DNA of 64,000 nt from Choristoneura fumiferana (lineage: Eukaryota; Arthropoda; Insecta; Lepidoptera; Tortricidae): assembly GCF_025370935.1 (NCBI RefSeq), contig NC_133492.1, positions 12,336,682-12,400,681 of the forward strand, read 5' to 3'. Under the pieces are notes generated by a model. That model was not told where the DNA came from, searched no databases, and was given only the letters and a program-made list of their open reading frames with translations. Numbering within the stretch: position 1 is the stretch's first letter; the number at the start of each line of letters is the position of its first letter. Shown piece after piece: positions 9,427 through 18,599 of this stretch. The position numbers were made by a program, and so were the translations under genes.

Positions 9427-10180
9427 TGCTAAATAATGTTAGCGTAAGTACAAGCGCCGGACACGCGAGCAGAGGCTGCACATTGACAAGCAATCGGTGG
9501 GTATGTAAGTATGTATATGCGAGTTTATGATCCTTAGTATATGTACATAGAATGTGTAGAGGGAGACTTTCACGCATAACCACACAAAAACAACAAGTAA
9601 TAGGATCAAGAGAAAAATAGCCCATCAGAATAATTGTATTATTTTTACAAATATCATATTTCGAATGCATGTTCTTAAAATCAGTTGAGGATCTTGATCT
9701 GAGAAAATTATAATTCTTACAGCTTATTGAAAATGCGTTATTGTATGTATAAACAGCGCGAAGGTAAAGTGCAAGTAACCACAGCAAACCGATATATATA
9801 AAAAAATAACATAAAAAAACAGTATGATAAATTGACAAAATAGGTTGCATCATGGCTAACACAGTATTTGGAACCAAGAAAGGATACATTACATTGATAG
9901 TTGTATACCAGCTATAATATGTTAAGGATATACGAATATTATTATTGCATGAACAAACACCATTCAAATGACACATACACAACCAGTCCTTTACCAGCTT
10001 AAATATAAGTTTAATTTCACATATGGCAATGCAATTAAGTAAAGATTCAAAACAGATTTTTCTACCATTACAAAAAAGACACATTGATTTCTCAGTTACA
10101 TACACTAATAATGTGCTAATGTTACCGGAGGCATGACCATTATTTAGTGGTTGTTGCGGTAGGATCCATACCGAAAACAC
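9416..10180 (-). CDS. third open frame between ORF1 and ORF2, function unknown
   Basis: The spacer between the two LINE genes is open in one frame for 254 codons. The first codon of that span is GTG, inside ORF1; the first ATG is residue 33 (10084), giving a 222-residue product. It uses a different frame from both neighbours. It overlaps ORF1 by 41 nt (counted from GTG) and ORF2 by 11 nt, ending TAA inside ATGATCCGTAA. Residues 34-78 carry nine cysteines, several spaced CxxC or CxC (CLFC, CMC, CSC). Residues 121-140 (VFLCYFFIYIGLLWLLALYL) form a strong membrane-like hydrophobic stretch. I recognise no family. Such a run without stops is improbable by chance in DNA this AT-rich, so it may be translated. 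Alternatively the spacer could be captured sequence. Confidence 0.5.
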   Translation of the reverse strand: MFSVWILPQQPLNNGHASGNISTLLVYVTEKSMCLFCNGRKICFESLLNCIAICEIKLIFKLVKDWLCMCHLNGVCSCNNNIRISLTYYSWYTTINVMYPFLVPNTVLAMMQPILSIYHTVFLCYFFIYIGLLWLLALYLRAVYTYNNAFSISCKNYNFLRSRSSTDFKNMHSKYDICKNNTIILMGYFSLDPITCCFCVVMRESLPLHILCTYTKDHKLAYTYLHTHRLLVNVQPLLACPALVLTLTLFSNDP

Positions 10181-11363
10181 GAATAATATCCTTTTCAGAT
10201 TTGATCCTAACCGACTTACTGTCTTTGCCTTCCGTACGTTTGGCGTAAATTCGTCCTTCCTTAGTCCACACGTATGTCCAATCTGCAGAGATTTTCGCCT
10301 GCCGCGCCTTCCACAAAATAATGCGGTTCATCTTAGTCAATCGCTCGTTCACGTAGACTGGTTGGGGGTTGTGTTGTGGCAGTGTCATGTTGCCGGAGTC
10401 CAGCCCGCGGCGAGCCCTCGCGCTCTGCAGCAGCTCATCGCGAAGTGTCCTCCTGGCTAGGCGAACGACTAGCGGCCGCGAACGTGGTCGCGTGTCCGTG
10501 GCGGCGCCGTCAGCGCGCCAGGGCCCCACCCGTTCAGAACTAACCACATCCCGATCTTCCAGAGTCACCCCAATCTTCATGGCTAAGGCCTGAACAATAT
10601 GCACAGTTGATTCGCCCCTGTGTTCCGGCACTCCGTTAATCTCTAAATCATTAAGAAGTGCTAACTGATCTTTGTCATTTAAGTCTGATTGCAATTGGCT
10701 AATAACATTTTGTGTTTCCGCATCATAGGAATTGCAAATCTGGTGTTTTTTGATAGTCTGCAATTCTGCATTTAACCTTGAGTTGTCTGATTCAATATCT
10801 TTAATTTTTTTCTTCAACGTATTTAGGTCACTTTGAGTACTTTTTAGCTCTTCATTCAGAAAGTCAGTCGTGTCCGTAAATTCCCTTTTTAATCTGTCAA
10901 GCACGCTTTCAAATTCATTCTTCATTTCTATGAAGATCTCCTGCTTGGTAGTTGTCAACTTGCTATCTATCTTGGCCAGATCCCGCTTCACAGTGGCCAG
11001 TTTATCATCTAACATGGTCGATAGTGTTTCCATAATGTTTCCCGAACCAATTTTGTTACTGCTATCATTATCCATTGTGCTGATGTCTTGCACCAGTGAC
11101 TCGTCGCAAATCGACATGTCCGTGTTTGAGAGTGTCGGCAGCAGCTGTTCGAAGTGTCTTCTCGCGGGCGTATTGTCGCCTTTTGGACGATGTGTAATGT
11201 TACTGCATGAATGACAGCGCCAGTTGTTTTTAATGCCTTGCATTTGCGTTTTAAAGTGCTCAACGGGAATGCCTACACAAGCATAGTGAAACGTACCTTT
11301 ACACATAGTGCATAAAAGTAGTGAATCTCTGTCCACCAACGTATTACAGCCCAAACAACTCAT
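10140..11363 (-). CDS. LINE ORF1: PHD finger, coiled coil and FP-like domain
   Basis: This 407-residue protein is the RNA-binding partner of ORF2 in a LINE ribonucleoprotein. Residues 3-53 form a PHD-type finger with Cys4-His-Cys3 spacing: C3, C6, C18, C21, H26, C29, C50, C53, with a tryptophan (W48) two residues before C50. Residues about 112-230 are heptad-rich and charged, a probable coiled coil for multimerisation. Residues about 235-400 (LLNDLEINGVPEHRGES, RPLVVRLARRTLRDELL, VYVNERLTKMNRIILWKARQ, RIYAKR) match the type of domain shared by insect LINE ORF1 proteins and the baculovirus FP family, with an RRM-like core. The region encoding 280-330 is GC- and arginine-rich. The frame is intact from ATG at 11363 to TAA at 10140. 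The domain names come from pattern recognition, not a search. Confidence 0.9.
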   Translation of the reverse strand: MSCLGCNTLVDRDSLLLCTMCKGTFHYACVGIPVEHFKTQMQGIKNNWRCHSCSNITHRPKGDNTPARRHFEQLLPTLSNTDMSICDESLVQDISTMDNDSSNKIGSGNIMETLSTMLDDKLATVKRDLAKIDSKLTTTKQEIFIEMKNEFESVLDRLKREFTDTTDFLNEELKSTQSDLNTLKKKIKDIESDNSRLNAELQTIKKHQICNSYDAETQNVISQLQSDLNDKDQLALLNDLEINGVPEHRGESTVHIVQALAMKIGVTLEDRDVVSSERVGPWRADGAATDTRPRSRPLVVRLARRTLRDELLQSARARRGLDSGNMTLPQHNPQPVYVNERLTKMNRIILWKARQAKISADWTYVWTKEGRIYAKRTEGKDSKSVRIKSEKDIIRVFGMDPTATTTK

Positions 11364-11720
11364 ACTTCCAATAACAACAAGTCTATTAGTTTATAAAAAA
11401 CCGGTCCAATCGTCAGCTGTCGGTCTCAGGTAGACAATGCGTGACCTTGACCGCACGACCGTTACTAGAACGTTGCAAGTTAGTTTGTATTGCACTTGAT
11501 TATTTCGCACACTAATTATTACAACTTCGTGGGACAGTTCACGAAATCACACACACAGTCACTTGTCTCCAAGTTTAAGCTGGTATTTAGCGTAAAGTTC
11601 TGACCGAATTAATAACTTTAAACAATATTTGTGTAATTATTAAACGACAGCACAGTGTAGACGATGTTTACGTCGCAAGAGTTACGACTACCCTCACACC
11701 CACAAGTGTTATTAACGGGA
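11364..11720 (-). other. LINE 5' untranslated region (approximate)
   Basis: Sequence upstream of ORF1 on the minus strand with no long open frame. CR1/Jockey-type elements carry an internal promoter here, but I see no decisive promoter motif. The outer boundary is uncertain. Confidence 0.5.
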
Positions 11721-12212
11721 GAGCAAGGTAAATTATGGTATTTCCAAAGGTATTTCATAGGTAATTATAATACAGAAGAAAACTTTGTGCATTAATTATG
11801 TTTGAATAATAGGATAATCTACAGAGCACTGATTTTAAAATTTATTTTACAGCTTTACAAAAAAAGGAAGGTTTTGTAAAACTATATTTTTTAGAACCCG
11901 CTGATGCTGACGAAGACGAAACAGCTAGTTTATAAACTGAAGACTTTTTTAGTCCCACGCGGGTAAACTTGTAGAAATGACAGCCGGTGATTCATCTGCC
12001 ACCGAAGCCTTTTCCATCGCCTCATCGATTTACTTGTTTGTCAGCTACAGAAAACACAGGAAATTATTGTCCTGGGTAAACGTACTGGGAACTTTGAATT
12101 TGTTTACGGCGGAAATTCTTTTACCCATGTCATTGGAAGGAAAAACACTGGGGTGAAGAGAAATCTTGGTACTCGAGTAAACGTGGAAAGAAGCTACGTA
12201 TGTAACATAATG
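11721..12212. other. no gene; possible Helitron 3' trace near 11.93 kb
   Basis: GACGAAACAGCTAGTTT near 11920 resembles the CTAGT end of the local Helitrons, but the rest is too decayed to call. Confidence 0.3.
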
Positions 12213-12455
12213 TAGAACCTGACTACGAAGCTTGAGGTCCCGGGTTCAATTCCCGTGTCGGGGCAGATATCTATATGAAAAATACGAATGTTTGTTCTCG
12301 GGTCTTGGGTGTTTAATATATATTTAAGTATGTGCCTATATCTATATAATTATATTTATCCGTTGCTTACTACCCATAACACAAGCTTTGCTAAGCTTAG
12401 TTTGGGACTAGGTCAATTGGTGTGAATTGTCCCGTGATATTTATTTATTTATTTT
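12213..12455 (+). mobile_element. tRNA-derived SINE (family B), plus orientation
   Basis: A tRNA-like head with box B (GGTCCCGGGTTCAATTCCCG) is followed by GCAGATATCTATATGAAAAA, GTTCTCGGGTCTTGGGTGTT, the GGGACTAGGTCAATTGGTGT block and a TTTATTTATTTATT tail. Further copies lie at 12460-12622, 18475-18585, 22045-22245, 38860-39000 and 62990-63296. The box A half is degenerate. Confidence 0.85.
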
Positions 12456-12459
12456 TATT

Positions 12460-12622
12460 TATTTATGGATACTAGACAACGGATAAACCTACTTTTATAG
12501 ATAAATACATACTTAAATACATATTAACATCCAAGACCCGAGAACAAACATTCGTATTATTCATACAAATATCTGCCCTGGCCGGGAATCGAACCCGGGA
12601 CCTCAAGCTTCGTAGTCAGGTA
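12460..12622 (-). mobile_element. tRNA-derived SINE (family B), inverted, tail-to-tail with the previous copy
   Basis: This reads in reverse: ACTAGACAACGGATAAAC, AAGACCCGAGAACAAACATT, CTGCCCTGGCCGGGAATCGA, GACCTCAAGCTTCGTAGTCA. It lacks the GGGACTAGGTCAATTGG end, so it is 3'-trimmed or was inserted into the tail of its neighbour. The pair forms a potential fold-back about 400 bp long. Confidence 0.85.
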
Positions 12623-13678
12623 TTTTGATGTATGATTGAGCGTTTAGCCGGACCCTAATATCGACTGTTATTTATTCTGTAAAATAGGCCTTCACGTAAC
12701 AAAGATGGTCTTGAAAGAGTTTGCAAACAGCGCCGGTGCCCCTCACCTGTGTTTCGGGGATCATTCATCATACTTCACGACTTCAGTCCCAGAGGAACTT
12801 TCAGCTACTCTTGCGGCGGTTGGACGAGAGCTTGTGCTTGTGATGTGTTCAATAATAAACTGATTCGACTAGGCTTTATAGTAACTTTATTTTGTACTAA
12901 TATAAGTAGCTTTTTAGCTTTGTTTTAAATTTACATAGTTATAATTATATAATAACTATACGTACTTTTTTAGAACATTTCGTATAACATGTAATGTAGG
13001 TTAAGTACATAATAACAATAAATATATGTTTTTCTTATTCTTTCAAATATTCATTTATCAAATCTTTAAATCTTTAAAATTTCTAACACAACACGCACTC
13101 TAACACTATACGAATGAAGTTGCCTTAGTTAGTGCCACTTGTCCCATGGGACTACTGGGACGTAATCGTGGGACAGACGGGATATTTTTGAGTGCTTTCG
13201 CATATGAGATACACTGAAAAAAAAAGGATAGCTGAACTAGTTATGCTACTTGACGTTTAGCCAAAATGTACTAATTAGGAACCAAAATAATGCTAATATT
13301 GTAAAACTGATTATTTAAGATATCACCTAACTTTTAGCTACTAGTAGGCCATAGTTTTGTACTCGTAGTCACTCAAGTTATGTTACAAGAAACATTTTTT
13401 TTGTTACTGTTAGCAAATCTGTTTTTTTCAGTCTAATATGTATTCTCGACTGTACACTGTCGGATGATTTAGAGCATGCGGGCAAGGACAATCTGCGATG
13501 TAGGCGCCGTGCAAACATTGACAGTCACGTGACTGACGTTATCTACATCCGCATATGTGTACTTCCGTTAGGTAAACTGAACCGAGACAGCCGGTTCAAC
13601 TTTGGATGATATAAACAGTGGCATAAGAAAAAGATTTTTGATGTGAAAATAATGTGAGATTTGGTTATATTATGAGTA
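12623..13678. other. no gene; weak inverted repeat at 13211-13433
   Basis: Only an imperfect pair CTGAAAAAAAAAGGATAGC / GTTAGCAAATCTGTTTTTTTCAG is visible, possibly an old MITE. The rest shows nothing I can support. Confidence 0.35.
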
Positions 13679-13682
13679 GTAA

Positions 13683-14302
13683 AACTGGCCAAGAGCGTAT
13701 CGGACACGCCCGAAATAGGGTTCCGTAGCCATTACGAAAAAGTAATTAATATTTTTCTAAGGATTTCGTATTTTGTACGGAATATTCCAAGTTTAGGTTT
13801 ATTTTATACCTTAGGATGCTATTTACTCTTAAACTACTAATAATTCTCAAGAAAACTTAACCGTTATAGTTTTCCTTGTAAGTTTGATATACTTACTACC
13901 ATCCTGAATTTTTTAAAAAATTTTCACCCATCGGTTTAGATTTTAGAGGGGGGACGCTCGATTTTAATGAAATTTGCATTTTAAAGTTGAATAATTTGCA
14001 AACTTATCACTGAATCGAAAAATGGTTTTAGCAACCCCCTAATGGTTTTAAAAGACCTATCCAACGATATCCCACACTACAAGATTAGATGAGAAAAAAA
14101 CAACCACCCCCACATTACGAGAATTCTATGGGAGGAACTCTAAAAAAATTTTTTTTTGAATTTTGAAATGTACTATTTAGTCGGCATAGTTTACATATAT
14201 ATATTCGTGCAAACTAACAGCTTTCTAGCATTGATAGTCCCTGAGCAAAGCCGCGGACGGACGGACGGTCCGTTTTTGCCATTTTGGCCCCGGAACCCTG
14301 AA
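13683..14302 (+). repeat. long copy of the GGCCAAGAGCG / AGGGTTCCGTAGCC repeat
   Basis: It begins AAAACTGGCCAAGAGCG and AAATAGGGTTCCGTAGCC and ends TTTTGCCATTTTGGCCCCGG then AACCCTGAAAA, so AGGGTTCCGTAGCC is mirrored by GGCxxCGGAACCCT. Shorter copies lie at 48533-48790 and 54582-54840, and relatives at 46138-46586 and 62814-62965. The terminal inversion suggests a DNA-transposon-derived repeat; the class is unproven. Confidence 0.75.
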
Positions 14303-14639
14303 AAGTACGTCGATGGTGCATAATAGCTTTCCTCCAGCGGCGAATAACACATACTGCTTAATCTCTAGGAAAACGTAGGTATGTTTGTGAGTTATATGCC
14401 AAGCAAAGCAGGATAGCATAGGTATTTCATAATAAACATTCAGCCTTACTCGTGCGCCTATTCTATTTCCAGAATCTACTTATCTCAGGCATACTTATGT
14501 CTCTATAAATATTATAATACAGATGTTATGAAAGAATGTCTAGCTTGAGAGCGGATATTTCAGAGGCAAGGATAAAATTATGATACCTACGCATTTTTAC
14601 AAAAATGTGTGACATCAGTTATAAGGCTCCGTTTCCACC

Positions 14640-14828
14640 AGAGATGTGCGAGGGTGTGTTGCGACGAATGTGTTTTTCATGAACCAATAGAAACGCTTTA
14701 TTTACCTAGACTCGCCCCGCTCGGCTGTTTTCACCAGAAATGTGCTGTGAGATAAATAATAGGTAAATGCAGCGTTTCTACCTATTAGTTAATTAAAAAC
14801 ACATTACTCGCAACACATTCTTGCGGGT
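14640..14828. mobile_element. MITE with about 55-bp imperfect terminal inverted repeats
   Basis: The left arm GCGAGGGTGTGTTGCGACGA, ATGTGTTTTTCATGAACCAA, TAGAAACGC is mirrored by GCGTTTCTACCTATTAGTTA, ATTAAAAACACATTACTCGC, AACACATTCTTGCGGG. An internal ATTTACCTA / TAGGTAAAT pair continues the fold. Confidence 0.7.
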
Positions 14829-14837
14829 AAGTAATCT

Positions 14838-14895
14838 ATTATTATTATATATATATTTATATATATATATATATATTATTATATTATATATAAAT
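14838..14895. repeat. (TA)n-rich low-complexity stretch
   Basis: Interrupted TA/TAT repeats of about 58 bases immediately after the MITE. Confidence 0.85.
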
Positions 14896-14969
14896 AAAAA
14901 TGAATCGTCAAATGTGTTGCTAAGCGCAAAACTCGGGAACGACAAGTCCGATTTCGCTAATTCTTTTTT

Positions 14970-15021
14970 GTTGTGTTCATTACTGTCAGGAGAAGGTTTT
15001 TATGCCGCGGCAACAGCTAGT
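14970..15021 (+). mobile_element. Helitron 3' terminus fragment
   Basis: GTCAGGAGAAGGTTTTTATG then CCGCGGCAACAGCTAGT ends at 15021 in the family's CTAGT signature. The 5' end is lost. Confidence 0.55.
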
Positions 15022-15117
15022 AAAATATATTAAAAAACCATATAATATTCATTACGTATAACTTCACTTTCTATAACATACGTTTGCTATAATGCTCATA
15101 ATATATAATGATAACTT

Positions 15118-15225
15118 TGCCGAGCCGAGCCGCACACCGAGCGTGGCTGTTTAAACGGCGTGTGGCGCGCTGAATCACGGGCCGAGCTGCTCGGCTCGCG
15201 TGTTTGCGCGCCGTTTAAACGCACC
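15118..15225. mobile_element. GC-rich palindromic MITE
   Basis: GTTTAAACGGCGTGTGGCGC is mirrored by GTGTTTGCGCGCCGTTTAAA, and GCCGAGCCGAGC by GAGCTGCTCGGCTCG. Much richer in GC than its flanks, and no coding potential. Confidence 0.6.
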
Positions 15226-15229
15226 TTAA

Positions 15230-16255
15230 ACGGGATATACATATACAGATGGTTGTACTCGTTGATGATTGGTATTTGATTTAATAGAATGCACTTTTGA
15301 AATAAAATTAAATAATATATTTTAAATTCTTATTTTCATATAAATTTAAGTAATCAGTAAAATAATATAATTGGTTCGGTCTCGATTGAATCCAATATGA
15401 CTAATGCAATACCGCAAATGTATGAGAAGCTGGTGCTCAGCATTAGGACGTACAACTTAGAACTTAGGAGTCACACAGTGTAAGCTATATTAAAATTAGT
15501 ATAACGCTACATTATTGTCAATTCAGCAACTAAGTTGCTCTATGCTTTCCTTGTTAAAATTAACGGACCTTTAAGAGATTTTAGTGCCCATAAAATTTAC
15601 ACTGAGTAAGAAGTTTTAAAGGCGGCCGTCTTTTCATTTTTGCTATATTCCTGAATGGAATGTTTTCAGTGAACGAAGCGTCTGGTGTGAAAATGATCAA
15701 AGATACGATTTAAAATTCGCTGGAATATTAAACTCTTAACTAGTATTAATACGTACTTATTTGCTAAGGTTATACTGGTAAAATCTTAAACAGAACACGA
15801 TTCGAAGTTTTGAAATATAACCAAAGGGGTTATAATTAAAAAACTTCAATGAATCTCCTTTAATTCTCTCAACGTCAAGGAGAGAATCGTCTAAATCCTA
15901 CTAAAGCAGTTTTTAATCTACCCATACAAAATAAAAAGTAATATAATAAAATACTAAAAGTTGGTGAGATTTGACCCAACTTACAAGTATAATGGAAGCT
16001 GCGAGTAAAATAAAAGCTTGCAAAGAAAGATCACTGTTATATTGTAAGCTCCATTTTCACGGTAATTTGAAAATGAAGCGTCTTTAAAACACTAAAAGTA
16101 GTGTAATGACCTGACTGCACTAAGAGCTAGTTTTATGAGTTGGATGGAGCTACACTTGACGCGGGACAAAGAAAATGAAGCTGGGTCCGCGCTCTATTAA
16201 AGAACTTTGTAAGGTAGGTTGGTCATTATTTTCGAGCGTATATTTTATTTGATTT
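15230..16255. other. no recognisable feature
   Basis: No gene-like frame, tandem array or terminal repeat visible. Confidence 0.5.
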
Positions 16256-16257
16256 AC

Positions 16258-16623
16258 ATGGTAGAAGATTCTATGACATAATGTTTAAAATGTTCGTGAT
16301 TTTCACTCATAATTAAAATACCACAAACGGGAATTGTCACGCTAAACACAATGAGTAATATTTACCTCGACGTTTCGACCACATTACAGAGGCCGTGGTC
16401 ACAAGTAGACTGAACTTGACTGAAGTGGGGTGTCAAGCCTGCCTAGCAGCGCGAGTCCTTCGAACTACCCGCACTTGGTCATTTTTGTTTGTCACCCCAT
16501 CACACCGACAAACAACCACTAACAATGTCCGACCGTCCTCCCGAACGAAAAATGTAATGTGGTCAAGACGTCGAGGTAAATATTACTCGTGTGTTTAGCG
16601 TGATAAGTCCCGTTTGTGGTATT
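16258..16623. mobile_element. inverted-repeat element, possibly Penelope-like terminal repeat
   Basis: The left part ATACCACAAACGGGAATTGT, CACGCTAAACACAATGAGTA, ATATTTACCTCGACGTTTCG is mirrored by CGTCGAGGTAAATATTACTC, GTGTTTAGCGTGATAAGTCC, CGTTTGTGGTAT, about 70 bp each. The interior (GCACTTGGTCATTTTT... TTGTCACCCCATCACACCGA) recurs at 23575-23660, and the outer GTGATTTTCACTCAT block recurs inverted near 23755. The GTGGTCGAAACGTCGAGG-type sequence is one I associate with Penelope-like element ends, but no GIY-YIG or RT coding is present. Confidence 0.5.
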
Positions 16624-16819
16624 TTATTGTTGTTGTTTCTTAAAAAAAAATATGGCTCTGTCCATCGGAGGACAATTTTGCCAGTGTCTAGTAGTTTTTG
16701 CCGTTGTACGGTAAAAAAATTCTAGAAAACGAAATATTAGAGGTAATGGTGGATGAACGATGAAATTTGTGGTATTTTAATTATTCTGTGACAGTTTATT
16801 AAATATCGAAAATATCATA

Positions 16820-16882
16820 TCATAAATTGTCATAACAAAATGTGATCACGGAAATTGAGGCGGTTGAATCGCTCGAATAACC
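16820..16882 (+). repeat. short dispersed repeat (GAGGCGGTTGAA block)
   Basis: AATGTGATCACGGAAATTGA then GGCGGTTGAATCGCTCGAAT recurs with drift at 22570-22660 and 45186-45275 (preceded there by TTTTACAGCCCATTCA). Class unknown. Confidence 0.6.
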
Positions 16883-16945
16883 CAGGTACGCAGTTGACTA
16901 AGAACAGTGAGGTAATAAAAAAAAACATAAATATAAACACAAAAG

Positions 16946-17330
16946 TTAGTCTGTTTGTTTCTTACGTTATCACATCTGAGCCGCTGAACTGATTGAGATG
17001 AAATCCGGTATACAGATATTTTGAGTCTCGGGGGAGGACATAGAATAGATTTATGAATTAAATTAGGGTTTTGTTCCGCGTACCTTGATTGACTAGTGTC
17101 GTCTTGTGATCATAGCGCATGCAAATGTGCCGAAATATCGAGCTGCTCTAAAATCAAGGTACGCGGAACAAAACCCGAATTTATATCATAAAATTAGTAA
17201 TGACCGCGATAGTCTGAAATATTGTGACATAGAATAGGTTTTATCCCGGAAAATTGCATAGGTCCCGCGGTACAGCGATAAATATATTGTACGCGGACGC
17301 CCATAGAAACTGACAGGAGCTTCTATGGGC
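16946..17330 (+). mobile_element. Helitron copy interrupted by a nested insertion
   Basis: Family blocks run GAGCCGCTGAACTGATTGAG, AGTCTCGGGGGAGGACATAG, then after the insert ATAGGTTTTATCCCGGAAAA, TCCCGCGGTACAGCGATAAA and GTACGCGGACG. GACATAGAATAG occurs on both sides of the inserted segment (about 17038 and 17228), consistent with a 12-bp target duplication or a split sequence. Confidence 0.6.
17066..17176. mobile_element. 111-bp MITE with perfect 25-bp terminal inverted repeats
   Basis: GGGTTTTGTTCCGCGTACCT (continuing TGATT) at the left end is matched exactly by AATCAAGGTACGCGGAACAA (continuing AACCC) at the right end. The core of about 60 bp has no inverted structure. It lies inside a Helitron copy, so it is the younger insertion. 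Confidence 0.85.
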
Positions 17331-17574
17331 GTGTACACAAAAAACAGGGTCGGTATTTCCATGTCGGTGTTATGCGGGCTGGAAAAGAGTGTCACCCCTG
17401 TTCGAGATACTATTATAATATCCATAATCACTTGAGGAATGTCTCGTAGCACTGTGAATTCAAACGTTCATGCTACGAAGTTCCGTAGCATGGCTACGCT
17501 ATTGGTGCTACGGCTACGCAGGTGGTTCGGGCAGGTTCAGCGAACTATCCGTACTATTAATAATAATTATTAAT

Positions 17575-17760
17575 GCGCAAGTAACTCTGTCAGTCTGTTA
17601 CGCTTTCACGTCGAAACCACTGAAGCGATTTTGATGAAATTTGTTATATAGTTGAACCCAAGGATCAACATAGGATGCCTTTTATTCCGTTAGAGGGCGC
17701 CACCGCGCGATAACCTAGATCAGCGCAGACGAAGTCGTGGGCATAAGCGATAGTAGATTG
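17575..17760 (+). mobile_element. Helitron fragment
   Basis: GTCTGTTACGCTTTCACGTC, GAAGCGATTTTGATGAAATT, CGCGCGATAACC and GACGAAGTCGTGGGCATAAG follow the family order. Neither terminus is intact. Confidence 0.55.
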
Positions 17761-18000
17761 TTTAAAAATTTACGTCAATAGTAAGCTAGTTCAAATGTAA
17801 CTAAATAGTGACCATAGTGTAAAAATACCATAGTGTTAAATAGTATAAGTGTCAGAGGGACCGACAGCCCTGCAGCCCACATCCAGTGTAATGTGAGTGT
17901 AATGGTATTGGTAGTAATAGATAAACTAATAAATATTGCGGGCACTTCACACCAATCGATCGATCTAGTCCAAAAAAAAAACTTGAGTTTTATATGCTCA

Positions 18001-18222
18001 CTAGCCGTTACCCGCGACTCCTTCCGCGTAGAATTCGTTTAACCATATCCCGCGGGAACTATGTAATTTCCCGGAATAAAAATTATTCTTTGTCCATCCC
18101 CGTAACTCAAACTATCTGTGTACCGAATTTCATCTAAATCAGTTCAGCGGTTTTGGTGTGATGGAGTAACAAACAAACAAACAGACTTAGAAACTTTCGC
18201 ATATAATATTAGTGGGATAGTG
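18001..18222 (-). mobile_element. near-complete non-autonomous Helitron
   Basis: On the minus strand it begins ATCCCACTAATATTATATGC and ends GGAGTCGCGGGTAACGGCTA followed by GT, i.e. 5' TC and 3' CTAGT. Internal blocks are TTCATCTAAATCAGTTCAGC and CCCGCGGGAACT. No coding capacity, so it depends on enzymes supplied elsewhere. Confidence 0.75.
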
Positions 18223-18227
18223 GGATC

Positions 18228-18468
18228 ATCTGATGATCATCATCATCTTGGTTGGCTAATACTATATTAATTATGTCCCACTGCTGGGCACAGTCTCCTC
18301 CTAGTATAATAAAAGTACTCTGTGCTCCTCTTAAAAGAAGAGGGCTCGGGCTGCAATTCTCATGTGGGCCCAGTGCGACTCTAAAAAACTCGGAGGTATA
18401 GCCCAGGATTGAACACACATCCTCTGCTTGAGACGCCATAGCTCAAGGCGCTGCGCTACCACCGCTTT
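18228..18468 (-). mobile_element. diverged tRNA-headed SINE (family A)
   Basis: In reverse it shows CATCATCATC, GTCCCACTGCTGGGCACAG, GGGCTCGGGCTGCAATTCTC, GTGGGCCCAGTGCGACT and a head with CTTGAGACGCCATAGC... GCGCTGCGCTACCACCGC. The interior between the 3' block and the head is partly deleted relative to the 36.8-kb copy. Confidence 0.65.
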
Positions 18469-18474
18469 TTTGTT

Positions 18475-18585
18475 TTGGGTTCCAGGCAACGAATAAACAT
18501 ATATTTACGTAGGTAGATACATACTTTTTACTACATACCTACATATTAAATACCCAAGAGACCTCAAGCTTCGTAGCCAGTTTCT
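18475..18585 (-). mobile_element. SINE family B fragment
   Basis: Reverse-oriented CCAGGCAACGAATAAACATA, GATACATAC and AGACCTCAAGCTTCGTAGCC. It directly abuts the family A SINE. Confidence 0.65.
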
Positions 18586-18599
18586 CTAACTTTGGTTAA

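Larger units (their letters stand above)
6059..11720 (-). mobile_element. CR1/Jockey-superfamily LINE with intact ORFs
   Basis: Read on the minus strand, the order is about 350 nt of 5' leader, ORF1 (11363-10140), a third open frame (10180-9416), ORF2 (9426-6574), about 480 nt of 3' UTR with a (CA)n block, an AATAAA at 6098-6093 and a (TTA)n tail at 6086-6059. ORF1 and ORF2 have no stops or frameshifts, so the copy could be recent and competent. The (TTA)n tail suits a CR1-like element. I could not identify a target-site duplication, and the 5' boundary near 11.7 kb is approximate. The PHD-plus-FP-like ORF1 is a CR1-group arrangement; the precise clade (CR1, Kiri, Daphne, Jockey) needs a phylogeny. 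Confidence 0.88.

Noticed and set aside
9416..10180. GTG at 10180 as the start of the third LINE frame
   Set aside because: A eukaryotic start at GTG is unlikely; the first ATG at 10084 is preferred if it is translated.
10369..11263. Plus- and minus-strand frames overlapping ORF1
   Set aside because: Alternative-frame shadows of LINE ORF1.
12230..12265. Possible tRNA gene around the CCCGGGTTCAATTCCCG box
   Set aside because: Only box B is intact and SINE body sequence follows; it is a SINE head, not a tRNA gene.
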